Source: Nocardia farcinica
GTDB taxonomy: Bacteria > Actinomycetota > Actinomycetes > Mycobacteriales > Mycobacteriaceae
Reading direction: 5' to 3'
Assembly: GCF_001182745.1 (NCBI RefSeq)
Contig: NZ_LN868939.1
Span: 62,001-126,000 of the forward strand
DNA: 64,000 bases
This document shows, in pieces, positions 16,427-26,095 of this stretch; the stretch's first letter is position 1, and every line of letters begins with the position of its first letter. Made by a program: the position numbers and the translations under genes. Below the pieces are notes generated by a model that did not search any database, was not told the origin of the DNA, and was given only the letters and a program-made list of their open reading frames with translations.

Positions 16427-18724
16427 ATGAGCGCGACCGATTCACTGGCGGGATGGCTGGGATCCCGGAGCGATGCCCGACTGGTGGCGCTGCTGCAGCT
16501 GCGGCCGGATCTGGCGGTGCCGTTGCCCTCCTCGATGACGGTGCTGGCGGCCAGGGCCGAACAGCGCGCGTCGGTGTTGCGGGCGACCGAGGAGCTGGAC
16601 ACCCTCGACTTCGCGATCATCGAGAGCCTGGCCGTGCACGGCACCCGGCAAGCCCCCGGCGACGGCACCCCGCTCACCCGTAAGGCGCTGCACGCGCACC
16701 TGAAAGGACGGGCGACGAAGGCGGCGGTGGATGCCGCGCTCGAACGCCTCACCGACCGCGCCCTGGTGTGGACCGACGGCGAGGCCCTGCACCTGGTGCC
16801 CGCCGCGGCCGAGGCGCTGCCGTGGCCGATGGGCAGTGCCACCGAACTCTCCGACGCGCTCACCGAGCCCGAGGTGCACGCCGCGCTGGCCGAGATCACC
16901 CCGCCCGAGCGCGCGCTGCTGGACAAGCTGGCCACCACCGGTCCGCGCGGGCGCACCCGCGATGCCGCGCCCGACGCGCCCACGGACCGCCCGGTGCCGC
17001 GGCTGCTGGCGCGCGGGCTGCTGCGCCGGGTGGACGACGAGACCGTCGAGCTGCCCGTCACGGTCGGGCAGCTCCTGCGCCGGGAACCGGTCACCGCGCC
17101 GAGCGTGCTCACCCCGCCGAAGCCGCCGTCGACCAAGTACACTCCCGCCGAGGTCAACGCGGTGGCCGCCGGCGAGGTCGGCGAGCTGCTGCGGCACTGC
17201 GCCGACATCCTGGCCGCGCTGAGCGAGTCGCCCGCGCCCGCACTCCGGGCGGGCGGTCTCGGGGTGCGGGAACTGCGCCGCATCGCCAAGCAGACCGGCA
17301 TCGACGAGACCCGCGCCGGATTGCTGGTCGAGGTGCTGGCCGCGGCGAAACTGATCGAGAAGGGCATCCCCGAGCCGCCCCCGGACATCGATTCCGTGGA
17401 CGACTTCTGGGCGCCGACCCCGGCGTCGGACGGCTGGCTGGAAAGCCCGCCCGCCCGGCGCTGGACGGTGCTGGCGATGGTCTGGCTGGATCTGGACCGG
17501 ATGCCGTGGATGATCGGCATGCGCGACACCAACGACAAGCCGCTGGCGGCCCTGTCGGTGGAGTTACGGGTGCCGCACGCGCCGCGCGACCGCAGGGCGA
17601 TTCTCGGGCTGCTGGCCGAGCAACCGACGGGCACCGCGCTCGATCCTGCGGATCTGGGCCGGGTGCTGGCCTGGCGGCAGCCGCGGCGGCGCAGGCAGTT
17701 CCGACGCGAGGCGGTCGAGCACACCCTCGCCGAGGCGGCAGCGCTCGGCTTGCTCGGCCGTGGCGCGCTCGCCTCCCCCGCCCGTGCCCTGCTGCACGGC
17801 GCGGCCACCAGCGCCGCCGACGCCGAGGCCGAGATGGCGGCGGCACTGCCCGAGCCGGTGGACCACGTGCTGGTGCAGGCCGACCTGACGGTGGTCGCGC
17901 CCGGCCCGCTGGTGCCCGAGCTGGCCCAGCGCATCGCCCTGGTCGCCGACGTCGAATCTGCGGGCGCGGCAACCGTCTACCGCATCGGCGAGAGTTCGGT
18001 GCGGCGCGCGCTCGACGCCGGGTTGACGGCCGCGGAACTGCACGCGCTGTTCGCCACCCATTCGCGCACGCCCGTACCGCAGGCGCTGACCTACCTGATC
18101 GATGACGTCGCCCGCCGCCACGGCCAGCTGCGGGCGGGCATGGCGCAGTCGTTCGTGCGCAGCGACGATCCGGCGCTGCTGGCCCAGGTGCTGTCCGCAC
18201 CGGTGGCGGGCGTGCTCGCACTGCGGGCCGTCGCGCCGACGGTCGCCATCTCCCAGGCCCCGCTCGGCGAGGTGCTCGAACAACTGCGCGCCGCGGGTTT
18301 CGCACCGGCGGGCGAGGATTCGGCGGGCGGGATCGTCGACCTGCGCCCGCGCGGTGCCCGCATCGCGACCCGGCCGAACGCGCGGCAGAGCTACCGGCCG
18401 AATCCGCCCACCACCGAACAACTCGAACTGCTGGTGGCCGAACTGCGCGCGGGCGAGCGCGCGGCGAGTGCCCGCGCGGCCCGGTCGGTGCGCACCGACG
18501 GCACCAGGACGAGCACGGCCGCCACACTCGCGCTGCTGCAGTTGGCGGCGCGGGTGCGGCGGCCGGTGAACATCGGCTACGTCGACGCGCAGGGCGTCGC
18601 GTCCCAGCGGGTGGTCGAGCCGTTGAAGGTCGGCAACGGCCAGCTCGACGCGCTCGATCCGGTGACCGGCACGGTCCGGCACTTCACGTTGCACCGGATC
18701 GCGTCGGTCGCCCTGCTGGAGTGA
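16427..18724 (+). CDS. Helicase XPB/Ssl2 N-terminal-domain protein (Rv0862c-like)
   Basis: The 765-residue protein starts from ATG 16427 ([16 protein letters not shown]), which follows CAGG. It is helical, Ala/Leu/Arg/Glu-rich and without Walker motifs, so it is not itself a helicase. The C-terminal third ([20 protein letters not shown] onward) is the helicase-associated XPB N-terminal-like domain. The last 60 residues contain the WYL-like strand segment [20 protein letters not shown]. In mycobacteria it lies next to the XPB helicase gene. Here that gene is 4.6 kb away at 23374-25032, so five genes separate them. A role in nucleotide excision repair is inferred. Confidence 0.85.
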   Translation: MSATDSLAGWLGSRSDARLVALLQLRPDLAVPLPSSMTVLAARAEQRASVLRATEELDTLDFAIIESLAVHGTRQAPGDGTPLTRKALHAHLKGRATKAAVDAALERLTDRALVWTDGEALHLVPAAAEALPWPMGSATELSDALTEPEVHAALAEITPPERALLDKLATTGPRGRTRDAAPDAPTDRPVPRLLARGLLRRVDDETVELPVTVGQLLRREPVTAPSVLTPPKPPSTKYTPAEVNAVAAGEVGELLRHCADILAALSESPAPALRAGGLGVRELRRIAKQTGIDETRAGLLVEVLAAAKLIEKGIPEPPPDIDSVDDFWAPTPASDGWLESPPARRWTVLAMVWLDLDRMPWMIGMRDTNDKPLAALSVELRVPHAPRDRRAILGLLAEQPTGTALDPADLGRVLAWRQPRRRRQFRREAVEHTLAEAAALGLLGRGALASPARALLHGAATSAADAEAEMAAALPEPVDHVLVQADLTVVAPGPLVPELAQRIALVADVESAGAATVYRIGESSVRRALDAGLTAAELHALFATHSRTPVPQALTYLIDDVARRHGQLRAGMAQSFVRSDDPALLAQVLSAPVAGVLALRAVAPTVAISQAPLGEVLEQLRAAGFAPAGEDSAGGIVDLRPRGARIATRPNARQSYRPNPPTTEQLELLVAELRAGERAASARAARSVRTDGTRTSTAATLALLQLAARVRRPVNIGYVDAQGVASQRVVEPLKVGNGQLDALDPVTGTVRHFTLHRIASVALLE

Positions 18725-18759
18725 CTCGTGCGCCGGATCGCCTCAGGCGCTGGAGTGTC

Positions 18760-19287
18760 TCAGGCGTTCGGCTTGCCGAGGCAGAACAGGGTCTTGGGGT
18801 CGGAGACGACGAGGAATTCGTCGCCGCTCTCGCAGAGCAGTTCGTCGGTCTGGCCGTCGATGCGCTGCAACACCTTGAAGGTCGCCTCGGTCGACGAGCA
18901 GTCCACCCACATGTACGGCGAGGTGCTGACGTCGTTGTAGCAGTTGTCCTGCGCGAAGTTCGGGGCCAGGCACATGAAGGTGGTGCCGCCGCTGGGCAGC
19001 TGCTCGGTGTAGCTGGTGTACTCGTTCGACGCGCACTGGGTGGCCTCGTCGAAGGTCTGGTGCACCTTGTACACGGCCTTGGGCGAGGAGCAGTCGATGG
19101 GCTCGCCTTCGGTGGCCGTCGGTGAGTTGTCGGTGATGTTGATGCAGTCACCGACCTTCGTCTTGGCGACGTCGGATTTCGTCGCGTCATCGATCACCGA
19201 ACAGCCGCTCATCGCCACCGCGAGGGCGGCCGCCGCCAGGAGGGCGAGCACGAGCCGTGCCAGCAGCCTCGTTCCTGGGAACTTCAC
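18760..19287 (-). CDS. LppU-like lipoprotein, Cys-rich
   Basis: The 175-residue protein starts from GTG 19287 with GAGAGAGG upstream. The lipobox AVAMSGC is cleaved near residue 28. The mature part has two similar halves, each with KVGDC or WVDC type motifs and paired Cys (VGDCINITD, IDCSSPKAVYKV, CYNDVS, WVDCSSTEATFKV), as in the LppU/septum-formation lipoprotein family. It is anchored to the outer membrane face of the inner membrane. It is convergent with the XPB-like gene. A disulfide-bonded duplicated fold is inferred. Confidence 0.7.
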   Translation of the reverse strand: MKFPGTRLLARLVLALLAAAALAVAMSGCSVIDDATKSDVAKTKVGDCINITDNSPTATEGEPIDCSSPKAVYKVHQTFDEATQCASNEYTSYTEQLPSGGTTFMCLAPNFAQDNCYNDVSTSPYMWVDCSSTEATFKVLQRIDGQTDELLCESGDEFLVVSDPKTLFCLGKPNA

Positions 19288-19472
19288 GTGGAAACCTCTC
19301 TCACCGAAAGCGTTCACGCTGGTCGTGAACGCGGAGTGAGGATACCCTGACCCCGGCCCGGCCTCAGATGCTCAGTCCGTACATCCCCAGCAGGGACAGG
19401 CCGAGCACGCGCGGAAGCAGCTGGCCGAGCAATTGGTATCCGAAGTAATCCACTGACAAAGCCTTTCGCAGA

Positions 19473-19508
19473 ACGTCCACTATGTGGACGTATGTCCAAT
19501 TCTTGGAC
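19473..19508. promoter_or_regulatory. Pair of operator-like inverted repeats
   Basis: ACGTCCAC-TAT-GTGGACGT (19473-19491) is a perfect 8-bp inverted repeat with a 3-bp spacer. Immediately after it comes GTCCAA-TTC-TTGGAC (19494-19508), 6-bp arms with the same 3-bp spacer. The centres are 19 bp apart, about two helical turns. They lie 41-76 bp before the ATG at 19549, so a dimeric repressor binding side by side is plausible. No nearby regulator gene is seen. Confidence 0.6.
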
Positions 19509-19548
19509 TGTGTCGTCGCCCGGAGCCGGGTCGTTACGCTTGGCAAGT

Positions 19549-20493
19549 ATGACGCTCGAAGACGTCGCCGTCGACTTGTACGGGATCGACCCGTCCGAGT
19601 TCGTCGCCGCCCGCGCCGAGCGGGTCGCCGCGGCCAAGAAGGCGGGCGACAAGCAGCTCGCCGCCGCCATCGGCAAGCTGCGCAAGCCCACCGTCACCGC
19701 CTGGACGGTGAATCTGCTGGCCAGGACGGTTCCCGACGAGGTGAACGCGCTGCTCGCCCTCGGGGACGCACTGCGCAAGGCGCAGCGGGAACTGTCCGGC
19801 GACCAGCTGCGCGCCCTCACCGCACAGCGCCAGCAGGTGGTCTCCGCGCTGGCCCGCCGCGCCGGTGCCATCGCCGAGGAGCACGGAAAGTCCGTGGGCG
19901 AGAACGTTCTTCGCGAGGTCACCCAGACCCTGACCGCGGCACTGGCCGATGCCGAGGTCGCCGAGCAGGTACGCAGCGGCACGCTCGCCACCGCCGCCAG
20001 CTACGAGGGTTTCGGCCCGGCGGGCCCGGAGCTGGTGGCGCTGGACGGGGGCGCGTCCCCGAAGACCGAGCGCCGCACCGGTTCTCGCGACCGCGAGCCC
20101 GCGCGCCGCGACACCGGGAGCGAGGGCGGCACCCGGGCCGAGCGGAAGGCGCGCGACGCGCAGCGCAAGGCGCGCGAGGCCGAGGAAGCCGCGCGGCGCG
20201 AACTCGACGAGGCCCGCCAGGAACTCGACGACGCGCTCGAGGCCGTGGAATCCGCCCGCACCGCACTGGATTCGGCCAAAGCCGAGGCCGAGCAGGCCGC
20301 GCGCACGCTGGCCGACGACGAGGCCAGGATCGAGGAACTGCGCGCCGAACTCGAACGCGCCGAACAGCAGCGACAGTTCGCCCGCACCGCCGATCGCGCC
20401 GCGCAGGACGAACTCCGCACCGCCCAGCGGCAATTCGATCGGGTCGAGCGCTGGGCGCGGCGGGCGCGCGCCCGCGTGGAGGACCTGTCCTAG
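19549..20493 (+). CDS. Coiled-coil protein, unknown actinobacterial
   Basis: The 314-residue protein starts from ATG 19549 (MTLEDVAVDLYGIDPSEFVA); the open frame extends upstream to 19492 across the palindromes. Residues 1-150 are a folded helical domain, with LRKPTVTAWTVNLLARTVPDEV typical of an actinobacterial hypothetical family. Residues 150-190 form a linker, and residues 200-310 form a long charged coiled coil (Ala/Arg/Glu/Asp heptads). It has no signal or membrane segment, so it is cytoplasmic. A structural or DNA/cell-division role cannot be assigned. Confidence 0.75.
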   Translation: MTLEDVAVDLYGIDPSEFVAARAERVAAAKKAGDKQLAAAIGKLRKPTVTAWTVNLLARTVPDEVNALLALGDALRKAQRELSGDQLRALTAQRQQVVSALARRAGAIAEEHGKSVGENVLREVTQTLTAALADAEVAEQVRSGTLATAASYEGFGPAGPELVALDGGASPKTERRTGSRDREPARRDTGSEGGTRAERKARDAQRKAREAEEAARRELDEARQELDDALEAVESARTALDSAKAEAEQAARTLADDEARIEELRAELERAEQQRQFARTADRAAQDELRTAQRQFDRVERWARRARARVEDLS

Positions 20494-20526
20494 CCGTGCC
20501 CGACCGTGGTCGGCGCACCGGTCCGC

Positions 20527-21933
20527 TCAGCGGTCCGGCGTGCCCAGCGTCCCCGGATAGAGGTATTCCGCCGGTGGCGGCGCGGTGTCGTTCAGCCAGG
20601 CGGTGAAGAAGCCGGTCAGGTCGGTGGCGCTCTTCGACTGCAGGAAGGTGCGCAGTTCCGGCATGGACGCGTTGCCGTAGGCGTGGGTGGCGAGGAATTC
20701 GCGCAGCGCGGGGAAGAACACCTCGTCCCCGAGCTGTCTGCGCAGCGCGTGCAGGAACAGCGGCCCGCGATAGTAGACCGAGGTGAATTCCCGCCCCGCG
20801 CCGGGATTCTCCAGGGGGATCTCCCAGAATCGTGGAGTGTCGTGGAACTCGGCGACGGTCTCGCGATAGCGGGCGTCCACGTCCACGCCGTCCATCCGCT
20901 CCGGCCACAGATAGTCGGCGGTGTAGCTGGCGAAGCACTCGTTGAGACAGATGTCCGACCAGGACCGCACCGACACCGAATCGCCCCACCACTGGTGTGC
21001 GATCTCGTGCACCACCGTGGCCAGGTCGGTCCACGGCGCGTACACCGGACGGGTCTGGGTCTCCAGCGAGAACGACAGGTCGGCGTCGACGTAGATGCCG
21101 CCCGCCGCGTCGAACGGGTAGGGCCCGAACAGTTCCTCGGTGAAATCGAGGATCTCCGGCAGCCGCTGCTCGGTCGCCCGGTTGCGCTCGGCCGCCGGGG
21201 CGAACGCGCTCAGAATCGGGGTGCCGTTCGCACGGGCCTGTTCCAGGAACGAGAACCGGTCGATCGCGATCGTGGTGAGGTAGCCGATCACCGGGTACGC
21301 GGATGCCCAGCCGACCGTGCGTGACCCGTCCCGGACGGTGTTCTCGGTGCGCACTCCGTTCGACACCACCTCCCACTCGGCGGGGACGGTGGCGTGCAAC
21401 GCGAAGGTGGCCTTGTCGCGCGGCGTGTCGTTGAGCGGGTACCAGGTGCTCGCCGAATGCGGCTGGCCCGCGGCGAACGCACCGCCGCTCGGCGTGAGCG
21501 TCCACCCCGCGCCCGCGGTGTCGGCGGCCGGTCCGGCGTAGTGCACGGTCACGGTGAACGGGAGGCCGGGCAGCAACGGCAGCAGTGGCGTGACGGTCAG
21601 TTCGTGCTCGCCGTGCCGCTCGAAGGCCGCGGGCTGGTTGTTCACCGTCACCGCATCGACCGGCGGACCGCTGTAGTCGAGGTTGAAGGCGCGCAGTAGC
21701 TGGGTGGCGACCGCGTCGATGCGGGCGGTGCCGTCGAGCCACCGGCTGGGCGGGTCGTAGCCGATGCGCACGTCGTAGTGGCGCACGTCGTAGCCGCCGT
21801 TGCCGTCGAGCGGATAGTAGGGGTCGTCCAGCCCGGGCGCCCCGACGAACGGATCGGCCCCGGCCGGGGCCGCGCCCGTACCCGTCAGCACCAGCCCCAG
21901 CGTCGCGACACCCGCGAGAACCGCCCAGCGCAC
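20527..21933 (-). CDS. Secreted M1-family zinc aminopeptidase
   Basis: The 468-residue protein starts from GTG 21933, which gives a good signal peptide (RWAVLAGVATLGLVLTGTG, cleavage after APAGA). An N-terminal beta domain is followed by the catalytic domain with HEIAHQWWG (zinc His, His, catalytic Glu) and NECFASYTADY (third zinc ligand Glu). The GAMEN-type exopeptidase motif appears as DAAGGIYVD, a variant lacking the usual Met-Glu-Asn end, which is worth noting. It is shorter than cytosolic PepN because domain IV is missing. It probably trims exported peptides. Confidence 0.88.
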   Translation of the reverse strand: MRWAVLAGVATLGLVLTGTGAAPAGADPFVGAPGLDDPYYPLDGNGGYDVRHYDVRIGYDPPSRWLDGTARIDAVATQLLRAFNLDYSGPPVDAVTVNNQPAAFERHGEHELTVTPLLPLLPGLPFTVTVHYAGPAADTAGAGWTLTPSGGAFAAGQPHSASTWYPLNDTPRDKATFALHATVPAEWEVVSNGVRTENTVRDGSRTVGWASAYPVIGYLTTIAIDRFSFLEQARANGTPILSAFAPAAERNRATEQRLPEILDFTEELFGPYPFDAAGGIYVDADLSFSLETQTRPVYAPWTDLATVVHEIAHQWWGDSVSVRSWSDICLNECFASYTADYLWPERMDGVDVDARYRETVAEFHDTPRFWEIPLENPGAGREFTSVYYRGPLFLHALRRQLGDEVFFPALREFLATHAYGNASMPELRTFLQSKSATDLTGFFTAWLNDTAPPPAEYLYPGTLGTPDR

Positions 21934-22004
21934 CCGCCACCACCCCTTCCGACCGTGCCCCGCGCCGGTGCGGTCGCACCGGCTCGACCAGCACGGTAGC
22001 GGGT

Positions 22005-22640
22005 TCACTTCGCGGTACCGGTCAACGCCACCGACGCGCCGAGGCCGACGATCATCGCTCCCCCCGCGCCGCCGACAGCTTCCAGCCGGCGCGGCGAGCG
22101 CGCGAACCAGGACCGCGCCGAGGCCGCCAGCAACGCCCAGGCGCTGTCGGAGACCAGTGCGATCGTCAGGAACACCGCGCCGAGGATCAGGAACTGAACC
22201 GGCAGCGAACCCGCGGGATCGGCGAACTGCGGCAGCACGGCCGAGAAGAACACGATGGCTTTGGGATTGGTCACCCCGACGAGCACGCTCTGGCGGAACA
22301 CCCGCGCATCGGGGCAGGCCGCGACCGGCGCGCCGAGCGCGGTGTGCAGCGCCTTGCGCTCACGAATGGCCTGCACGCCCAGGTGGATCAGGTAGAGCGC
22401 GCCCGCGATCTTCACCACCGTCAGCGCGACCGCCGAGGCGGCCAGCACGGTGCCGAGCCCGACCGCGACGACCAGCAGGCACACCAGCACGCCCGCGGCG
22501 TGCCCGACCACCGACACCAGCGCGGCACGGCGGCCGAGGGCCAGTGCCCGGCCGATCGCGAACAGCACGCCCGGACCGGGGATCACCACGATGAGGGTGG
22601 CCGCCGCCGTGAAGGCCAGGAGGTTCGCCACGGGCACCAT
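22005..22640 (-). CDS. LysE/RhtB-type amino-acid exporter
   Basis: The 211-residue protein starts from ATG 22640. There are six membrane helices, with the family signature VIPGPGVLFAIGRALALGRRAAL near the N-terminus and GVTNPKAIVFFSAVLPQF mid-protein. It exports amino acids or homoserine lactone-like substrates. It lies upstream of the M1 peptidase on the same strand (72 bp gap), a possible peptide-degradation and export pairing. A second family member is at 25306. Confidence 0.88.
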   Translation of the reverse strand: MVPVANLLAFTAAATLIVVIPGPGVLFAIGRALALGRRAALVSVVGHAAGVLVCLLVVAVGLGTVLAASAVALTVVKIAGALYLIHLGVQAIRERKALHTALGAPVAACPDARVFRQSVLVGVTNPKAIVFFSAVLPQFADPAGSLPVQFLILGAVFLTIALVSDSAWALLAASARSWFARSPRRLEAVGGAGGAMIVGLGASVALTGTAK

Positions 22641-22667
22641 CTGCCCATGATGCCGCACCGGCGGCGG

Positions 22668-23333
22668 TCAGGAACCGAGGTCGGGCAGATACCGGTTGTC
22701 CAGCAGCAGGCGCTTGGCCGCGGTGCGGCGCACCCGTTCGGCGAGATCCAGGTTTTCGGTGAGCAGCCGCCATTCGACTTCGGTGATGGCGGCGCGGGCC
22801 CTGTCGATCACCGCGGGGTCCCTGGTGGCCCAGGCGATCGGCATCGCGCTGACCGACTGCCTGCGCTCCCCCACCCGGCGCGGCGCGCCGTCGGTGCGCA
22901 CGGTCACGGCGGGCACCCGCTCCCCGCGCCGCTTCGCGTGCCCCGGCAACTCGCGGACCTTGCGGGTGACCAGGGCGTAGCGCGGATCGGCCGCGTCCGG
23001 CCCGGAGACGTCGACCAGCGCCAACAGCACCAGGGCGCGCGGGCGGGTCTGCGAGACCACCGCGGGCACGAGTTCCCCCTCGGCGTAGAGCCGTTCGATG
23101 CCGAACCGGTGCGGCGCCCACAGCGCCACCCACAGCGCCGTGACCGCGCACAGGGCGAAGGCCACGGCCAGCAGGTAGGACCACGGGTGGTCGAGCCGGA
23201 TCAGACCGGCGGTGATCAGCGCCGCCGCGATCGCGGTGGCGATCGCGAGCACGCGCCTGCGACGCATGGCGGCGAGCACTTCGTTCACCGCGTGTGCATG
23301 TCCGCGGTCCACCGCGAATTCGAAGCGTCGCAC
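22668..23333 (-). CDS. Membrane protein, DUF3239-like
   Basis: The 221-residue protein starts from GTG 23333. Residues 1-25 are basic (AAMRRRRVLAIATA). Two adjacent helices (about residues 27-48 and 52-70) are followed by a cytoplasmic or extracytoplasmic mixed domain containing RKVRELPGHAKRRGERVPAV and VIDRARAAITEVEWRLLTENLD. The layout fits the DUF3239 family as I remember it. It is in a run of minus-strand genes between LysE and XPB. Its function is unknown. Confidence 0.55.
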   Translation of the reverse strand: MRRFEFAVDRGHAHAVNEVLAAMRRRRVLAIATAIAAALITAGLIRLDHPWSYLLAVAFALCAVTALWVALWAPHRFGIERLYAEGELVPAVVSQTRPRALVLLALVDVSGPDAADPRYALVTRKVRELPGHAKRRGERVPAVTVRTDGAPRRVGERRQSVSAMPIAWATRDPAVIDRARAAITEVEWRLLTENLDLAERVRRTAAKRLLLDNRYLPDLGS

Positions 23334-23373
23334 GTACCCTTCCTAGCACACGTTGCGGAGGATTTGCCTCCGC

Positions 23374-25032
23374 TTATCCGATGGCGGGGCCGAGCAAATC
23401 GTCGGCATCGGTGATGCGGTAGGCGTAGCCCTGTTCGGCGAGGAAACGCTGGCGATGCGCGGCGTATTCGGCGTCGAGCGTGTCGCGGGCGACCACCGAG
23501 TAGAAGTGCGCCTGACCGCCGTCGTGCTTGGGCCGCAACAGCCGGCCCAGGCGCTGCGCCTCTTCCTGCCGGGAACCGAAGGTGCCCGAAACCTGCACGG
23601 CCACCGAGGCTTCCGGCAGGTCGATGGAGAAGTTGGCCACCTTGCTCACCACCAGCACCGGGATCTCGCCGCGCCGGAAGGCGTCGAAGAGCGCCTCGCG
23701 CTCCTTGTTCTTCGTCGACCCCTGGATCACCGGAGCGTCCAGCGCCGCGCCCAGTTCCTCGAGCTGCTCGAGATAGGCGCCGATCACCAGGGTGGGCGCA
23801 TCCGGATGCTTGGCCAGAATCGACTCGACCACGGGGATCTTGGTGCGCGCGGTGGAGCACAGCTTGTACCGCTCCTCCGGCTCGGCGGTGGCGTAGGCCA
23901 TGCGCTCGGCGTCGGTGAGGGTCACCCGCACCTCGATGCACTCCGCGGGCGCGATCCAGCCCTGCGCCTCGATGTCCTTCCACGGCGCGTCGTACCGCTT
24001 GGGCCCGATGAGGGAGAACACATCGCCCTCGCGACCGTCCTCCCGCACCAGGGTGGCGGTCAGGCCGAGCCTGCGCCGGGACTGCAGGTCGGCGGTCATC
24101 CGGAAGACCGGGGCGGGCAGCAGGTGCACCTCGTCGTAGATGACCAGGCCCCAGTCCCGGCTGTCGAACAGCTCCAGGTGCTTGTACTCGCCCTTGGTGC
24201 GGCGGGTGATCACCTGGTAGGTGGCGATGGTGACCGGGCGGATCTCCTTGCGTTCACCGGAGTACTCGCCGATCTCGTCCTCGGTGAGCGAGGTACGCGC
24301 CAGCAACTCGCGCCGCCACTGCCTGCCCGCGACGGTGTTGGTGACCAGGATCAGCGTGGTCGCCTTGGCCTTGGCCATGGCCGCCGCGCCGACCATCGTC
24401 TTGCCCGCGCCGCACGGCAACACCACCACGCCCGAGCCGCCCGCCCAGAACGAGTCGGCGGCCATCTCCTGGTAGTCGCGCAGCTTCCAGTGCCCGCCCT
24501 CGTAGTCCAGTTCGATCGGATGCGCTTCGCCGTCGACGTAACCGGCCAGGTCCTCGGCGGGCCAGCCGATCTTGAGCAGCATCTGCTTGATGCGGCCGCG
24601 TTCGGAGGGGTGCACGGCCACGGTGTCGTCATCGATGCGGGCGCCGAGCATCGGCGCGATCTTCTTGTGCCGCAGCACCTCTTCCAGCACCGCGCGATCC
24701 AGGCTGACCAGGGTCAACCCATGCGCGGGATGCTTGACCAGCTGCAACCGGCCGTAGCGGGCCATCGTGTCGACGATGTCGACCAGCAGCGGCTGCGGCA
24801 CCGCGTAGCGGGAGTAGCTGACCAGCGCGTCGACCACCTGCTCGGCGTCGTGCCCGGCCGCGCGCGCGTTCCACAGCGCCAGCGGCGTGATGCGGTAGGT
24901 GTGCACGTGCTCGGGGGCGCGCTCGAGCTCGGCGAACGGCGCGATCGCCTGCCGGGCCATATCGGCCGACTCGTGGTCGACCTCGAGCAGCAGGGTCTTG
25001 TCGCTCTGCACGATCAGCGGACCGTCGGTCAC
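23374..25032 (-). CDS. DNA repair helicase XPB (SF2)
   Basis: The 552-residue protein starts from GTG 25032 with GGAGAG upstream. The N-terminal XPB damage-recognition-like domain (residues 1-150) is followed by helicase domain 1, with Walker A CGAGKT (207-212), the DEVH box (300-303), the SAT-like motif LGLTATL and the XPB hallmark RED motif (330-332). Helicase domain 2 has the motif VI region QRLGRLLRP. It unwinds DNA 3' to 5' in nucleotide excision repair and corresponds to Rv0861c. Usually it is next to the Rv0862c-like gene; here the two are separated. Confidence 0.95.
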   Translation of the reverse strand: MTDGPLIVQSDKTLLLEVDHESADMARQAIAPFAELERAPEHVHTYRITPLALWNARAAGHDAEQVVDALVSYSRYAVPQPLLVDIVDTMARYGRLQLVKHPAHGLTLVSLDRAVLEEVLRHKKIAPMLGARIDDDTVAVHPSERGRIKQMLLKIGWPAEDLAGYVDGEAHPIELDYEGGHWKLRDYQEMAADSFWAGGSGVVVLPCGAGKTMVGAAAMAKAKATTLILVTNTVAGRQWRRELLARTSLTEDEIGEYSGERKEIRPVTIATYQVITRRTKGEYKHLELFDSRDWGLVIYDEVHLLPAPVFRMTADLQSRRRLGLTATLVREDGREGDVFSLIGPKRYDAPWKDIEAQGWIAPAECIEVRVTLTDAERMAYATAEPEERYKLCSTARTKIPVVESILAKHPDAPTLVIGAYLEQLEELGAALDAPVIQGSTKNKEREALFDAFRRGEIPVLVVSKVANFSIDLPEASVAVQVSGTFGSRQEEAQRLGRLLRPKHDGGQAHFYSVVARDTLDAEYAAHRQRFLAEQGYAYRITDADDLLGPAIG

Positions 25033-25167
25033 AGTCTCTCCTCGTCGTCGGCACGCCGGGCAGGGTCGGCCCGCGCACTCGTGATTCGCCGCCCATTGTC
25101 CCCGACCCCACCGACAGGCCCCGCGGCACACTCTCCCCTCTCCAGCGTCCGACGTGCGCGTTTTGTT

Positions 25168-25256
25168 CCGCGGGCCAGAGATGCGCGGGCCAGAGATGCG
25201 CGAGCCGGGATGCTCGGTCCAGACATGCGCGGGCCGGGAATGCGCGGTCCAGCGAT
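25168..25256. repeat. Tandem 15-bp imperfect repeat (about six copies)
   Basis: Units of the form GCGCGGGCCAGAGAT are repeated in register (one copy is 14 bp), between the divergent XPB helicase and LysE genes. In one frame the repeats would read RGPGMRGPDM-like peptides, but there is no independent evidence of translation. They may be regulatory or simply slippage-generated. Confidence 0.8.
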
Positions 25257-25305
25257 GTCCGACTGGACCGAGACGGGCACCACCGGGCCGGGCCAGGATC
25301 GAGAC

Positions 25306-25950
25306 ATGATCGAGAGTGCGGCGGTGCTCGGTGTCGCGGCGGCGGCGCTGGCGATGGTCCTCACGCCGGGACCGAACATGATGTACCTGGTGTCGCGGAC
25401 CGTGGCGCAGGGCAGGCGGGCCGGGCTGGTGTCGCTCGGCGGTGTCGCGGCGGGATTCGCGGTCTATCTCGCGGCCGCCACCGCCGGCCTGACCGCCGTC
25501 TTCGCCCTGGTGCCCGGCCTGTACCTGGCGGTGAAGCTGGCCGGCGCGGCCTACCTGCTGTGGCTGGCGTGGCGGGCGCTGCGTCCCGGCGGCGCCTCGG
25601 TGTTCGAGCCCGCCGACCTGCCCGCCGACCCGGCCCGCAGGCTGTTCACCATGGGCCTGGTCACCAACCTGCTCAATCCCAAGATCGCCGTGATGTACAT
25701 GGCGCTCATCCCGCAGTTCGTGGTGCCCGCCCGCGGTCATCTCTGGTTGCAGAGCCTGAGCCTGGGCGCCGTCCAGATCACCGTCGCCCTGGCCGTCAAC
25801 GCCCTCATCGTCCTCGGCGCAGGCACCCTCGTGGCCTTCCTCACCCGCCGCCCCGCCTGGCTGCGCACCCAGCGCTACCTGATGGGCACCGCCCTGGCCG
25901 GCGTCGCCGTCGCCCTCGTCACCGACCGCACCCGCCCGACCCCCGCATAA
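25306..25950 (+). CDS. LysE/RhtB-type exporter (second copy)
   Basis: The 214-residue protein starts from ATG 25306. Six hydrophobic helices are seen, with LTPGPNMMYLVSRTVAQGRRAGL at the N-terminus and GLVTNLLNPKIAVMYMALIPQF mid-protein, the LysE family signatures. It has about 30 percent apparent resemblance to the protein at 22005 by eye, so it is not a recent duplicate. It is divergent from the XPB gene across a repeat-containing spacer. It ends in a strong hairpin. Confidence 0.88.
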   Translation: MIESAAVLGVAAAALAMVLTPGPNMMYLVSRTVAQGRRAGLVSLGGVAAGFAVYLAAATAGLTAVFALVPGLYLAVKLAGAAYLLWLAWRALRPGGASVFEPADLPADPARRLFTMGLVTNLLNPKIAVMYMALIPQFVVPARGHLWLQSLSLGAVQITVALAVNALIVLGAGTLVAFLTRRPAWLRTQRYLMGTALAGVAVALVTDRTRPTPA

Positions 25951-25954
25951 CACC

Positions 25955-25998
25955 GGTCCGGGCACCGCCGCGAGCCCACCCGCGGCGGTGCCCGGACC
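25955..25998. terminator. Strong hairpin after the LysE gene
   Basis: Arms of 18 bp (25955-25972 with 25981-25998) are perfectly complementary with an 8-nt loop, 5 bp after the LysE stop and before the convergent DHFR-like gene at 26096. There is no T tract. Confidence 0.8.
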
Positions 25999-26095
25999 GC
26001 GGCTGTCGACGCGCGACGTCGCGCGTTACCGGACCTACCGCCCGCGACTGCCGTCGATCGCTCCCGACGGCGCCGAGCCCGGCACCTGATCCCGA

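Noticed and set aside
19364..19480. A 38-residue minus-strand ORF (VDVLRKALSVDYFGYQLL) beside the double palindrome.
   Set aside because: It looks like a plausible hydrophobic peptide, but it lacks a ribosome site and begins inside the palindrome. It was kept out of the gene list for lack of support.
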